64,000 nt of DNA, taken from assembly GCA_027449885.1 (NCBI GenBank), contig DAIDKS010000040.1, forward strand, positions 50,457 to 114,456, in the 5' to 3' direction. Position numbers and translations under genes: made by a program. Source of the stretch: Acidimicrobiaceae bacterium (GTDB lineage Bacteria; Actinomycetota; Acidimicrobiia; Acidimicrobiales; RAAP-2). The notes under the pieces are model-generated. The model was not told the origin of the DNA and ran no database searches. It was given only the letters and a program-made list of their open reading frames with translations. Shown in pieces: positions 32,203 to 41,383 of this stretch. Position 1 is the stretch's first letter. Each line of letters starts with the position of its first letter.

Positions 32203-32298
32203 GCACCAGGTGACGGACCAAAATTTCATCAAGTGACATGTGTCCTTGCACGAAGTGACACCGCAAATTCCACTTGGTGACAGCGACGTCGACGGCGG
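32203..32298. repeat. Four direct repeats containing GTGACA at about 22-bp period; possible IS21-like terminal array
   Basis: GTGAC(A) at 32210, 32233, 32255, 32277 (spacings 23, 22, 22), preceded by related motifs caccag/catcaa/cacgaa/cacttg. Confidence 0.6.
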
Positions 32299-32719
32299 TC
32301 CTCCCCGGAGGGCCGCCGTCTCGCGTGACGCGTGACGGACCACGCCACCTTCGCCACGTCCACGGGACTGCTTCGAGACGCCTGAGGACTTCGGGCGCGA
32401 GTCCAAGATGATGTGGATCCCGGCTAGGAGCCTCGACGAGGCGGTACGGGTCGCTCGCGCGATCGATCAGCACGCGCAGGCGATGGAGGTGAACCGGTTC
32501 CTACGGCGCGGCCGCTACTCCGTGATCGATCTCGCCAGGGCCCCATGGAGCGCCCGGAGACTCTGTTGGCGAAGCCGTGACGCTGCGTGAGACCAGAGCG
32601 CGACTACGAAGTGACGCAGTCGCCACGGGCGATGTCGACGACGCGGCGTTCACGGAGACCCTCGCCACCAAAGGCGTAGCGAGTGGTCCAGGTGACCGCA
32701 CAGCGCCGAGGCGGAACCC

Positions 32720-32762
32720 GTCAGTTTCATTTGACATATATCAGGTGTCAGGCTAAACTGAC
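32720..32762 (+). promoter_or_regulatory. Leaderless promoter with two operator-like palindromes for the HTH/Clp_N cassette
   Basis: TTGACA (32731-32736)-N17-TAAACT (32754-32759)-N7-ATG 32767; palindromes GTCAGTTTCATTTGAC (32720-32735) and GTCAGGCTAAACTGAC (32747-32762). Confidence 0.7.
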
Positions 32763-32766
32763 AAGC

Positions 32767-32979
32767 ATGGATGGCAGCGATCTTAAGTTGGATGTCTCGT
32801 CGGACGACCCGGCCGTCAGTCTTCGTGCCTCGCTGGCGCTCCACCGCCTTGCAGAGAGAGTCGAAGCGAACAGCGTGGCCCTGGCTAGACAGAAGGGCTG
32901 GTCGTGGAAGCAGATCGGCGATGCCCTGGGGGTCACACGCCAGTCCGTGCACACCAAGTACAACAAGGAGTCTTCGTGA
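32767..32979 (+). CDS. Small helix-turn-helix DNA-binding protein
   Basis: GWSWKQIGDALGVTRQSVHTKYNK HTH; ATG 7 nt after the TAAACT -10. Confidence 0.8.
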   Translation: MDGSDLKLDVSSDDPAVSLRASLALHRLAERVEANSVALARQKGWSWKQIGDALGVTRQSVHTKYNKESS

Positions 32980-33488
32980 CCAGTAACTCAGTTGCGCCAG
33001 AGACCTTTCACGTCTGGGCCCTTTACCTGCGGGCCAGCGAGGAGGCCCGTCGTCGAGGAGATCGCCGGGTGGGCACCGAACATCTCGTGCTCGCTGCGCT
33101 GGAGGAACCCTCAGTGGAGACTCTCTTGGGCGTGACGTTGCAGCAGGCCCGTGACGCTCTGCAGTCACTTGATCGGTCGGCGCTGGCGACCTTCGGCGCG
33201 GGACTCGATCTCGAGGTGGCACCCGCGCCGACGCGGGCCCTACCGAAGGAACCGAAGTTCAGAGACGTGATGCGCCAAGGTCGCCTGCGCATGACACCCG
33301 CGGCCAAGAAGGTGCTCGAGGACGCAGTTCGACCCAATCGCCGCAAGACTCAGGTCACGGCCGATCAGCTTGTGAATCGCATCGTCGCGCTCCGGTCGCC
33401 TGATCCCTCGGCGGCACTGCTGGGAGCGCTGGGAGTCAATGCGTCGGACATACTTCAGCGCCTGGACACGACCGCACCGAGGAACTGA
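32976..33488 (+). CDS. Stand-alone Clp N-terminal (Clp_N) domain protein
   Basis: Two Clp_N-like repeats: RRVGTEHLVLAALEEPSVETLLGVTLQQARDAL and RMTPAAKKVLEDAV...VTADQLVNRIVALRSPDPSAALLGALGVNASDILQRL; no AAA+ domain; GTGA overlap with the HTH gene. Confidence 0.78.
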   Translation: MTSNSVAPETFHVWALYLRASEEARRRGDRRVGTEHLVLAALEEPSVETLLGVTLQQARDALQSLDRSALATFGAGLDLEVAPAPTRALPKEPKFRDVMRQGRLRMTPAAKKVLEDAVRPNRRKTQVTADQLVNRIVALRSPDPSAALLGALGVNASDILQRLDTTAPRN

Positions 33489-33777
33489 ACTTCGTTGACG
33501 ACTCAGAGAGAGTCTCACCTCGCCTTGTGTGACAGGGCGGTAGCGAATCCACGTTGTCGACGACAGAGCCGTCAACAATACGCCGCTGACGCCCCCGGCG
33601 TACGGTCCGTGCCAAGTCTGTCACGGACTAGACACCGTTGCGATCGTTCTACGGCCTATGGGCATGTTGTGCCATCGATGGCGCCGGTCGGGGACTGATT
33701 GACGGTGCCTTCTTCCCTGAACGACACGGCGGTGCGTTTGACCACGGGGAATTCACCAAATGAGACTCTCCTGCCGT

Positions 33778-34023
33778 TCATGTGGGTAGTTGGGGCCGCT
33801 GGCCGCTCAGGGTGAGCCTCGAGAGCGCGATGAGGGCACCGACGTGGTGGAAGCCGAAGGCCCGGCGAGCGATGAGCCGGATCTTCGTGTTGAACGACTC
33901 GACGAGGGCGTTGGTGAGTCCGTGCTCGATGGTCGCGACGATCGCCACGCGGGGTGTCCGACGCGCGCGAGACCTTCGTGACACGTTCGCGATGAACGTC
34001 TCGGAAGGGCTCGTCGGCGTCAT
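33778..34023 (-). pseudogene. C-terminal fragment of an ISL3-family transposase
   Basis: TIEHGLTNALVESFNTKIRLIARRAFGFHHVGALIALSRLTLSGQRPQLPT resembles the ISL3 transposase C-terminus; catalytic region absent. Confidence 0.7.
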
Positions 34024-34459
34024 CGTTCGTGATCACGTGGCGAGGAGTGTCCACCGTTGGCCACCGTGACGGATGACGGTGGCGCGATCGGTCGTCGATG
34101 GTGGGGCCCGCCGGATCGCCCACCCGTCGTCTCCACCGACGAAGGGCATCTCGGTGGCGTACGGAATCGCGCTCGGTCCGCGTGGCATCAGCGAGTCCTT
34201 CGGTCGCTCGCGAGACGGAGACGCTGGTTCACGCCGCGTGGCGCTGGTCGGCACCCTGGCCCGATCCATCAGCGAGCCCGCACGGCCACGGTCCGCCGAC
34301 GCAACGTCGACGCCCGTCACACTCTCGCGCCCGTGAGCACCCGAGAGCCCGCAGTCCGGCGAGCGAGCCGTTCGAGTCGCTCGGTCGTGCCCGGCGTGGT
34401 CGCGAGGTCGCCCCGGATAGTTTCACTGGGGTGGCGGGGCACAGCGAGAGGTCGGCATC

Positions 34460-36436
34460 GTGAGCGGCGTGACCCCCGCGCGGTTCCCCCACCTCTTCCG
34501 CCCCCTCCGGTTGGGTCCCGTGGAGGCGCCGAACCGCATCGTCTCATCGGGTCACGACACCGTGATGGTCGACAACGGGCTCGTCACCGATCAGCTGATC
34601 GCCTATCACGAGGCGCGTGCGAGGGGCGGTGCGGGATGCATCGTCATTCAGGTGGCGGGTGTCCACGAGACCGCTCGCTACACCAGTCACGTCTTGATGG
34701 CGACGAGTGACGAGTGCATCCCGGGGTACCGCGCCCTCGCCGGGGCCGTCCACCCGTTCGGTACGGTGCTGCTCGGGCAGCTGTTCCACCCGGGTCGCGA
34801 AGTCATGGAGTCGGTGGACGGCTCGGCCCCCGTCGCGGTCGCTCCCTCCGCCATCCCGACGGAGAGGTTCCGGGTGACGCCGCGCGCGCTGCGTGGCGAA
34901 GAGGTCGCCGAGATCGTCGCCGGCTACGGCGCGGCCGCCGAGCGCCTGATCAGGGCCGGCCTCGACGGAGTCGAGGTCGTCGCGAGCCACGGGTATCTCC
35001 CGGCGCAGTTTCTCAGTCCCCACGTCAATCGACGGGAGGATGCGTACGGCGGGTCGCGCGAGAACCGTCGCCGCTTCCTCGACGAGGTGATGGACGCCGT
35101 CCGGGCGGGCGCCGGGCCCGCGGCGGCCGTGGGGCTACGGATCTCACTCGACGAGCACGACCCCGCGGGCCTCGACGTCGACGAGGCGACGGAGGCGGTC
35201 GTCGCCCTGGCGGCACGGGGAGTCCTCGACTACGTGAGCGTCACGACGGGAACGTCGGCGACCCTCGGGGGATCCGACCACATCGCTCCCGACATGGGCT
35301 TCGCCAACGGCTACGTGGCTCCGGCGGCCGCGCGGCTACGGACGCAGGTCGACGTTCCGATCCTGGTGGCCGGACGCATCAACCAGCCCCAGGAGGCCGA
35401 GCGGATCCTCTCGAATGGTCAGGCGGACGCCTGCGTGATGACGCGAGCCCTGATCTGCGATCCGGAGATGCCGCGTCGTGCGGTGGCGGGCGAGCTCGAC
35501 GACATTCGATCGTGCGTCGGATGCAACCAGGCGTGCATCGGCCACTTCCACCAGGGTCACCCGATCTCGTGCATCCAGCGTCCGGAGACCGGGCGGGAGC
35601 GGCGCTACGGCACCGTCGTGAGGACCCGAGACCCCCGGCGAGTACTGGTCGTCGGCGGCGGCCCCGCGGGACTGAAGGCCGCCGCGGTCGCCGCGTCGCG
35701 GGGGCACGCGGTGCGTCTCTACGAGGCGGGCCGCCGGGTCGGCGGCCAGGTGCTGCTCGCCGAGCGCCTGCCGGGCCGCGAGGAGTTCGGGGGCGTCGCC
35801 GACAACCTCCGCCGCGAGGCGCAGCGGGCCGGCGTGGAGATCATCGTCGGCCAGTGGGTCGACGCCGACCTCGTCGAACGGGACGATCCGGAGGTGGTCA
35901 TCGTGGCGACCGGGGCCCGACCTTATACGCCGCCGGTCGAGCGGCAGGGGAGTCCCCGAGTCGTCGACGCCTGGTCGGTCGTGCACGACGTCGGGTCGGC
36001 GCCGGACGGACACGTCCTCGTCGCGGACTCGCGCGGGGAGTGGACGGGTCTCGGCGTGGCGCGCCTGCTGGCTCGTGCCGGGCGGCGGGTGACTCTCGCG
36101 GTCACCGGCTACGCGGCGGGCGACCGACTCCAGCAGTACGTACGCGACGGGCAACTGGTGGCCCTCGAGCGCGAGGGGGTCGTCACCCGACCCCTCCTGC
36201 GGCTGGGCGGGGTCGACGAGGACACGGCGTACCTCGAGAGCGTCCTCACCGGGAGCCCGGTCCTCGTCGAGGACGTGGACGGCGTCGTGGTGTCGGCGGG
36301 AGGCGCTCCCGACGCGGCTCTCGCGGAGGCCCTGCGGGAGCGGGGCCGGGCCCCGATCGTGGTGGGCGACGCTCGCGCGCCGCGCACCGTCGAGGAGGCC
36401 GTCCTCGACGGACTGGTCGCGGCGAGTGATCTCTAG
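34460..36436 (+). CDS. OYE-family NADH:flavin oxidoreductase / 2,4-dienoyl-CoA reductase-like (FMN, 4Fe-4S, FAD/NAD)
   Basis: LFRPLRLGPVEAPNRIVSSGHDT, CVGCNQACIGHFHQGHPISCIQRPETG, RVLVVGGGPAGLKAA. Confidence 0.9.
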   Translation: MSGVTPARFPHLFRPLRLGPVEAPNRIVSSGHDTVMVDNGLVTDQLIAYHEARARGGAGCIVIQVAGVHETARYTSHVLMATSDECIPGYRALAGAVHPFGTVLLGQLFHPGREVMESVDGSAPVAVAPSAIPTERFRVTPRALRGEEVAEIVAGYGAAAERLIRAGLDGVEVVASHGYLPAQFLSPHVNRREDAYGGSRENRRRFLDEVMDAVRAGAGPAAAVGLRISLDEHDPAGLDVDEATEAVVALAARGVLDYVSVTTGTSATLGGSDHIAPDMGFANGYVAPAAARLRTQVDVPILVAGRINQPQEAERILSNGQADACVMTRALICDPEMPRRAVAGELDDIRSCVGCNQACIGHFHQGHPISCIQRPETGRERRYGTVVRTRDPRRVLVVGGGPAGLKAAAVAASRGHAVRLYEAGRRVGGQVLLAERLPGREEFGGVADNLRREAQRAGVEIIVGQWVDADLVERDDPEVVIVATGARPYTPPVERQGSPRVVDAWSVVHDVGSAPDGHVLVADSRGEWTGLGVARLLARAGRRVTLAVTGYAAGDRLQQYVRDGQLVALEREGVVTRPLLRLGGVDEDTAYLESVLTGSPVLVEDVDGVVVSAGGAPDAALAEALRERGRAPIVVGDARAPRTVEEAVLDGLVAASDL

Positions 36437-36441
36437 GACCG

Positions 36442-37737
36442 CTACAGGACGAGCGAGTAGGGGTGCTCCAGGATCCCGCTCAGGGTCTGGAGGAACTGGG
36501 CCGCCAGCGCCCCGTCGATGATCCGGTGGTCGGACGACATCGTGAAGCGCATCCGGTGGTGCAGGACGATCTCGTCGCCCATCGCCACCGGCTCGCGGAA
36601 CGTGGAGCCGACGGCCAGGATCGCCCCCTCGGGAGGATTGATGATCGCGGTGAACTGCTCCACGCCGAACATCCCGAGGTTCGAGATGGTGAACGTGCCG
36701 CCCGACATGTGGTCGATGGTGAGGCGCTTCGCGTCGGCCAGGGCCGCCAGCTCCCGGGCCCGGGCCGAGATCTGGACCAGGGACATCTCGTCGGCGTCCA
36801 TGATCACCGGCACGACGAGCCCGTTGTCGGACGCGACCGCCATGCCGATGTTGATCCGCTCGTGGATGAGCATCGTGGGACTGTCGTCACCGACGTAGGA
36901 GGCGTTGACCTCGGGGTGGGACCGCAGCGCCAGGGCGACGGCGCGGATGACGAGATCGTTCAGGCTGATCTTCGGCTGGCCGGTGGCGATGAGGTGGGCG
37001 TTCATCTCGGTCCGCAGGCGGACGAGGTCCTCGACGTCGGCGACGGCCGTGACGAAGAAGTGGGGGATGGTACGCGCGCTCTCCCCGAGGCGCCGGGCGA
37101 TCACCCGACGCGGGTTGTTCATCGGGACGGTGCGGCTGCCACGCTTCTCCTCGGCCGAGGCGACCTGGACGGAGGGACGCGGCGAGCCGGGGGGAGCGGC
37201 GGCGGTCGCCACCGAGGTGGTGGCGGCGCTCGCGGCGAGGAGCTCCTCGATGTCGCTGCGGATGATGCGACCGCCGGGCCCGGTACCCGTGACGGCGCGC
37301 AGGTCGAGGTGGTGCTCGCGCGCCAGACGGCGCACGAGCGGTGAGGCGGTGCGAGCGTCGAGCTCGGCGCCGCTCATGGCCGGGGCACTCGTGGCCGGAG
37401 CCGTGGGGGCGGCCGGGACCGTGGCGGGACGGTCCGCGTCGACCGTGATCGACTCCGGCTCGGTGGCGGTCGACGCGGTGGCGGGCACCGCTCCCCCCGC
37501 TCGGCCGTCGTCGATCAGCGCGATCGGCGTTCCGATCGGCACGGTGTCGCCCTCGCGGACCAGCACGGCGGCCAGGGTTCCGGCGTCGTAGGCCTCGTAC
37601 TCCATGGTGGCCTTGTCGGTCTCGATCTCGACGAGGACCTCACCGGGCTCGACGTGGTCCCCGGGACGCTTGCGCCACGCCGAGATAGCCCCCTCCTCCA
37701 TCGTGTCGGAGAGTCGGGGCATGGTGATCTCGATCAT
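36442..37737 (-). CDS. Dihydrolipoamide acyltransferase (E2)
   Basis: Lipoyl motif EIETDKATMEYEA; peripheral-subunit domain ASPLVRRLAREHHLDL; C-terminal catalytic MSSDHRIIDGALAAQFLQ. Confidence 0.95.
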   Translation of the reverse strand: MIEITMPRLSDTMEEGAISAWRKRPGDHVEPGEVLVEIETDKATMEYEAYDAGTLAAVLVREGDTVPIGTPIALIDDGRAGGAVPATASTATEPESITVDADRPATVPAAPTAPATSAPAMSGAELDARTASPLVRRLAREHHLDLRAVTGTGPGGRIIRSDIEELLAASAATTSVATAAAPPGSPRPSVQVASAEEKRGSRTVPMNNPRRVIARRLGESARTIPHFFVTAVADVEDLVRLRTEMNAHLIATGQPKISLNDLVIRAVALALRSHPEVNASYVGDDSPTMLIHERINIGMAVASDNGLVVPVIMDADEMSLVQISARARELAALADAKRLTIDHMSGGTFTISNLGMFGVEQFTAIINPPEGAILAVGSTFREPVAMGDEIVLHHRMRFTMSSDHRIIDGALAAQFLQTLSGILEHPYSLVL

Positions 37738-37741
37738 CGGG

Positions 37742-38752
37742 TTACCTCCGCGCGGCCGGCCGGCGGCGGCCGACGGCGTCCAGGGTCTGGTACACGGCGT
37801 TGATCACGTCCTCGTGGGAGGGCAGTGCCGCGGTCTCCAGGACCTTCGAGTAGGGGAGCGGGACCTCGGCCATCGCTACGCGACGCACCGGGGCGTCGAG
37901 GTAGTCGAAGGCCCCGTCCGAGATGGTGGCGGCGACTTCGGCGCCGATGCCGTAGGTCAGCCAGTCGTCCTCGAGAACGACGGCGCAACTGGTGCGCTTG
38001 ACCGACTCGACGATCGTCGTGCGGTCGAGCGGACGCAGACTGCGCAGGTCGACGACCTCGATGTCGAGTCCCTCGGTCTCGGCGAGCTCCTGGGCGACCT
38101 GGTTCGCGACGAACGCGGTACGGGAGTAGCCGATCAGCGTGAGGTCGCTGCCGCGTCGGGTGACCGCAGCGCGACCGATCTCGGCCGGCGCGTCCCCGTC
38201 GGGCACGTCACCCTTGGTGTTGTAGAGGGCCAGGTTCTCGAGGAAGAGGACCGGGTCGTCATCGCGGATCGCGGCGAGCAGCAGGGCCTTGGCGTCGGCC
38301 GGGGTCGACGGCGCGACGACCTTCATGCCCGGGACGAAGGCGTAGTAGAGCTCGATGTTCTGCGAGTGGGTCGCGCCTAGTTGCTGTCCACCGCCGCCCG
38401 GGGTTCGGATCACCAGTGGCACGCGGGCCTGTCCACCGAACATCCCGTAGATCTTGGCGGCGTGGTTGACGATCTGGTCCAGCGCGAGCAGGGAGAAGTT
38501 GATCGTCATGATCTCCACCACGGGGCGCAGGCCCAGCATCGCGGCGCCGATCGCCGCACCGGTGAAGCCCTCCTCGGCGATCGGCGTGTCGCGCACCCGA
38601 CGCTCGCCGAACTCCGAGAGCAGGCCCGCGGTGATCTTGTAGGAGCCCTCGAAGACACCGATCTCCTCGCCCATGAGGACGACGTTCTCGTCGCGGTGCA
38701 TCTCGTCGCGCAGGGTGTCGTGCAGAGCCTGGCGGAAGGTCATCACGGCCAT
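37742..38752 (-). CDS. 2-oxoacid (pyruvate-type) dehydrogenase E1 beta
   Basis: MTFRQALHDTLRDEMHRDENVVLMGEEIGVFEGSYKITAGL...RVRDTPIAEEGFTGAAIGAA. Confidence 0.95.
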   Translation of the reverse strand: MAVMTFRQALHDTLRDEMHRDENVVLMGEEIGVFEGSYKITAGLLSEFGERRVRDTPIAEEGFTGAAIGAAMLGLRPVVEIMTINFSLLALDQIVNHAAKIYGMFGGQARVPLVIRTPGGGGQQLGATHSQNIELYYAFVPGMKVVAPSTPADAKALLLAAIRDDDPVLFLENLALYNTKGDVPDGDAPAEIGRAAVTRRGSDLTLIGYSRTAFVANQVAQELAETEGLDIEVVDLRSLRPLDRTTIVESVKRTSCAVVLEDDWLTYGIGAEVAATISDGAFDYLDAPVRRVAMAEVPLPYSKVLETAALPSHEDVINAVYQTLDAVGRRRPAARR

Positions 38753-39855
38753 CACGCCACCTCCGTGGGACGGGGGCGAGCCGCGAAGAGGGGTTCGCCG
38801 GGAAGTCGGTGCAGATCGTTCGCGACCGGGGTCGCGTAGGTGTAGTCGAAGAGGGTCGAGGGGTCGGGGTGCGGACTCGACTCCGCGAAGGCCGACGCCC
38901 GTTCCGCGATCGCCTTGGCCTCCTCGTCGAGGGCGGCGAGCCCGGCGGCGTCGAGCAGGCCTTCGACCATGAGTCGGGCTCCCACGGTGTGGATCGGGTC
39001 GTGGCTGGTCAGGGCCTCGACCTCCTCGGCGGTGCGGTACTTCGCCGGATCGACGACCGAGTGTCCGCGCAGGCGCTCGCTCACGACCTCGAGCAGGAAC
39101 GGCGCACCGGCCCGCGCCGCCGCGACCGCCGCCCGTGTCGCCTCGTAGGTCGCGAGGGGGTCCAGGCCGTCGACGCGCGCCGAGGCCATCCGGTAGCTCG
39201 CGGCGCGACGCGCGAGCTCGGGCTCGGCCGAGGACTTCTCGACCGTCGTACCCATGCCGAGCCGATTGTTGATGATGACGTAGACGATGGGGAGATGCCA
39301 CAACGCCGCGAGGTTCAGCGATTCGTGGAAGGCCCCGATGTTGGTGGTCCCGTCGCCCATAGTGCACATCACGACCTCATCGCTGCCGCGGTACGAGATG
39401 GCGAGGGCCGCTCCGGTCGCGAGCGGGAGCTGGCCGCCGACGATGCCGTAGCCACCGAGGAGGCGGTGGTCGACGTCGAAGAGGTGCATCGAGCCGCCCC
39501 AACCCTTCGAGACCCCGTCCACCCGCCCGTAGAGCTCGGCCATGACCCGTTCGGGCGAGATCCCTCGCTCGATCGCGTAGCCGTGCTCGCGGTAGTTGGT
39601 GAAGAGGTAGTCGCGCTCGTCGAGCGCGGCGACGAGGCCGACCACCGCGGCCTCCTCGCCCAGGTTGAGGTGGCAGTAGCCGCCGATGAGGGCCTGGGTG
39701 TAGCCGCGGGCCGCCCGCTCCTCGAAGCGGCGGATGACGACCATGCGGCGGTAGAAGTCGAGGAGACGACGACCCTCCTCGTCGGTCAGGCCCGGCGGTA
39801 CGCTCCCGTCGGCCGAGGGGGATCCCTTCTTCGCGCTACGCGTCCGCTCGCTCAT
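38752..39855 (-). CDS. 2-oxoacid (pyruvate-type) dehydrogenase E1 alpha
   Basis: GDGTTNIGAFHESLNLAALWHLPIVYVIINNRLGMGT TPP motif; overlaps E1 beta. Confidence 0.95.
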   Translation of the reverse strand: MSERTRSAKKGSPSADGSVPPGLTDEEGRRLLDFYRRMVVIRRFEERAARGYTQALIGGYCHLNLGEEAAVVGLVAALDERDYLFTNYREHGYAIERGISPERVMAELYGRVDGVSKGWGGSMHLFDVDHRLLGGYGIVGGQLPLATGAALAISYRGSDEVVMCTMGDGTTNIGAFHESLNLAALWHLPIVYVIINNRLGMGTTVEKSSAEPELARRAASYRMASARVDGLDPLATYEATRAAVAAARAGAPFLLEVVSERLRGHSVVDPAKYRTAEEVEALTSHDPIHTVGARLMVEGLLDAAGLAALDEEAKAIAERASAFAESSPHPDPSTLFDYTYATPVANDLHRLPGEPLFAARPRPTEVA

Positions 39856-39974
39856 CTCATCCTTCGGTCCGAACCCACGGCGGTCGAGGTCGGCGCGGGT
39901 GACGTCTCGCCATTCTAGATGTTTGGTTCACCAGGACCTCCGTCGGGTCGTGGTCGCCCTTACCCTTCAGTAGT

Positions 39975-40994
39975 GTGCGGCTCGTGAAACTTGACGCCTC
40001 GCTCGACTTCCCGGGCGACGGGGCTCGCGCCATCGAATCCCTCGGCCTCGACGGCGCCTGGGCGTCGGAGATCGGTCACGACCCGCTCCTCACCCTCGCG
40101 GGAGCGGCGCGAGTGAGCTCGTCCCTCACCCTCGGCACCAGCGTGCTCGTCGCCTTCGGGCGCAGCCCCATGAACACGGCCATGCTGGCGAACGACGTCC
40201 AGGTGCTGAGCGGCGGACGACTCGTCCTGGGACTCGGAAGTCAGGTTCGCGCCCATATCGAACGGCGCTACGCGATGCCCTGGTCGCAGCCGGCCGCGCG
40301 GATGAGGGAGTACGTGGCCGCGCTGCGGGCCATCTGGGCGAGCTGGAACGACGATCGCCCTCTCAACGTCCGTGGTGAGTTCTACCGACTCACGCTGATG
40401 CCCCCGTTCTTTCGGCCCGCTCCGCACTCCTTCGGCGCCCCCCGGGTCTTCGTCGCCGCCGTGGGGCCCGCGATGACCGAGGTCGCGGGCGAGGTCGCGG
40501 ACGGGCTGCTCGTCCACCCGTTCACCACGGCTCGCTACCTCGACGAGGTGACCCGCCCCGCTCTCGAGCGAGGCTTCGCACGGCGCGAGAGGGAACGTGG
40601 CGACTTCGAGGTGTCCCTGTCGGCCCTCGTCGGGGTCGGCGAGGGCGAGGAGGCGGCGCGGGCCGTCCGGGACCAGGTCGCGTTCTACGCCTCCACCCCC
40701 GCCTACCGGGGCGTGCTCGAGGTGGCGGGTCTCGCCGCCCTGGGCGACGAGCTCGGCCGCCACGCGGTCCGGGGTCGCTGGGAGGAGATGGGCCGACTCG
40801 TCCCCGACGACTTCCTCGAGCAGGTGGCGTCCGTCGGTCGCACCGCGTCCGTCGCCGACGGGCTGATCGCGCGGTGGGGGTCGCGTGTCGACCGACTCGG
40901 GGTGAGCGACCCCGGGGGCGATCCGGCGGCCTCCTGGGACGTGCTCGCGGAGCTGGTCAACCGTCGCGGACCCGCGACCCCGGCCCGTCGGTAG
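39975..40994 (+). CDS. LLM class F420-dependent oxidoreductase
   Basis: LDASLDFPGDGARAIESLGLDGAWASEIGHDPLLTLAGAA...VLGLGSQVRAHIERRY. Confidence 0.85.
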   Translation: MRLVKLDASLDFPGDGARAIESLGLDGAWASEIGHDPLLTLAGAARVSSSLTLGTSVLVAFGRSPMNTAMLANDVQVLSGGRLVLGLGSQVRAHIERRYAMPWSQPAARMREYVAALRAIWASWNDDRPLNVRGEFYRLTLMPPFFRPAPHSFGAPRVFVAAVGPAMTEVAGEVADGLLVHPFTTARYLDEVTRPALERGFARRERERGDFEVSLSALVGVGEGEEAARAVRDQVAFYASTPAYRGVLEVAGLAALGDELGRHAVRGRWEEMGRLVPDDFLEQVASVGRTASVADGLIARWGSRVDRLGVSDPGGDPAASWDVLAELVNRRGPATPARR

Positions 40995-41029
40995 ATTCGG
41001 GGCGAGGGGCGCGACACGGGGAGGACCCC

Positions 41030-41383
41030 ATGAAGATGCTGGTCGTCCTGAACGACCCGCCCTACGGCAGCGAGCGGACCTACAACGCGCTGCGCCTCGC
41101 CGGCAATCTCGGCCGCCGCGACGGCGACCTCGAGATCACCGTCTTCCTCATGGGTGACGCCGTCCTCGCGGCGAAGCGAGGCCAGACGACCCCCGACGGC
41201 TACTACAACGTCGAGCGAATGCTGAGGGGCGTAGGGGTGAAGGGCGGTCGGGTTCTCGTCTGCGGCACGTGCATCGACACCCGAGGGCTCGGACTCGAGG
41301 ACCTGAGCGAGGGGGTGGAGCGCAGCTCGATGGATGAGCTGGGTGACCTCGTGCTCGGCGCCGAGCGGCTTGTGTGGGTCTAA
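41030..41383 (+). CDS. DsrE/DsrF-like family protein
   Basis: MKMLVVLNDPPYGSERTYNALRLAGNL...VFLMGDAVLAAKRGQ...VCGTCIDTRGL. Confidence 0.85.
   Translation: MKMLVVLNDPPYGSERTYNALRLAGNLGRRDGDLEITVFLMGDAVLAAKRGQTTPDGYYNVERMLRGVGVKGGRVLVCGTCIDTRGLGLEDLSEGVERSSMDELGDLVLGAERLVWV

Noticed and set aside
32203-32298. Repeat array as a CRISPR
   Set aside because: Period is only about 22 bp with short degenerate motifs and no conserved repeat/unique spacer structure; no cas genes nearby.
34073-34336. Small ORF between the ISL3 remnant and the OYE gene
   Set aside because: Several overlapping frames on both strands and no recognisable family; most likely decayed sequence.
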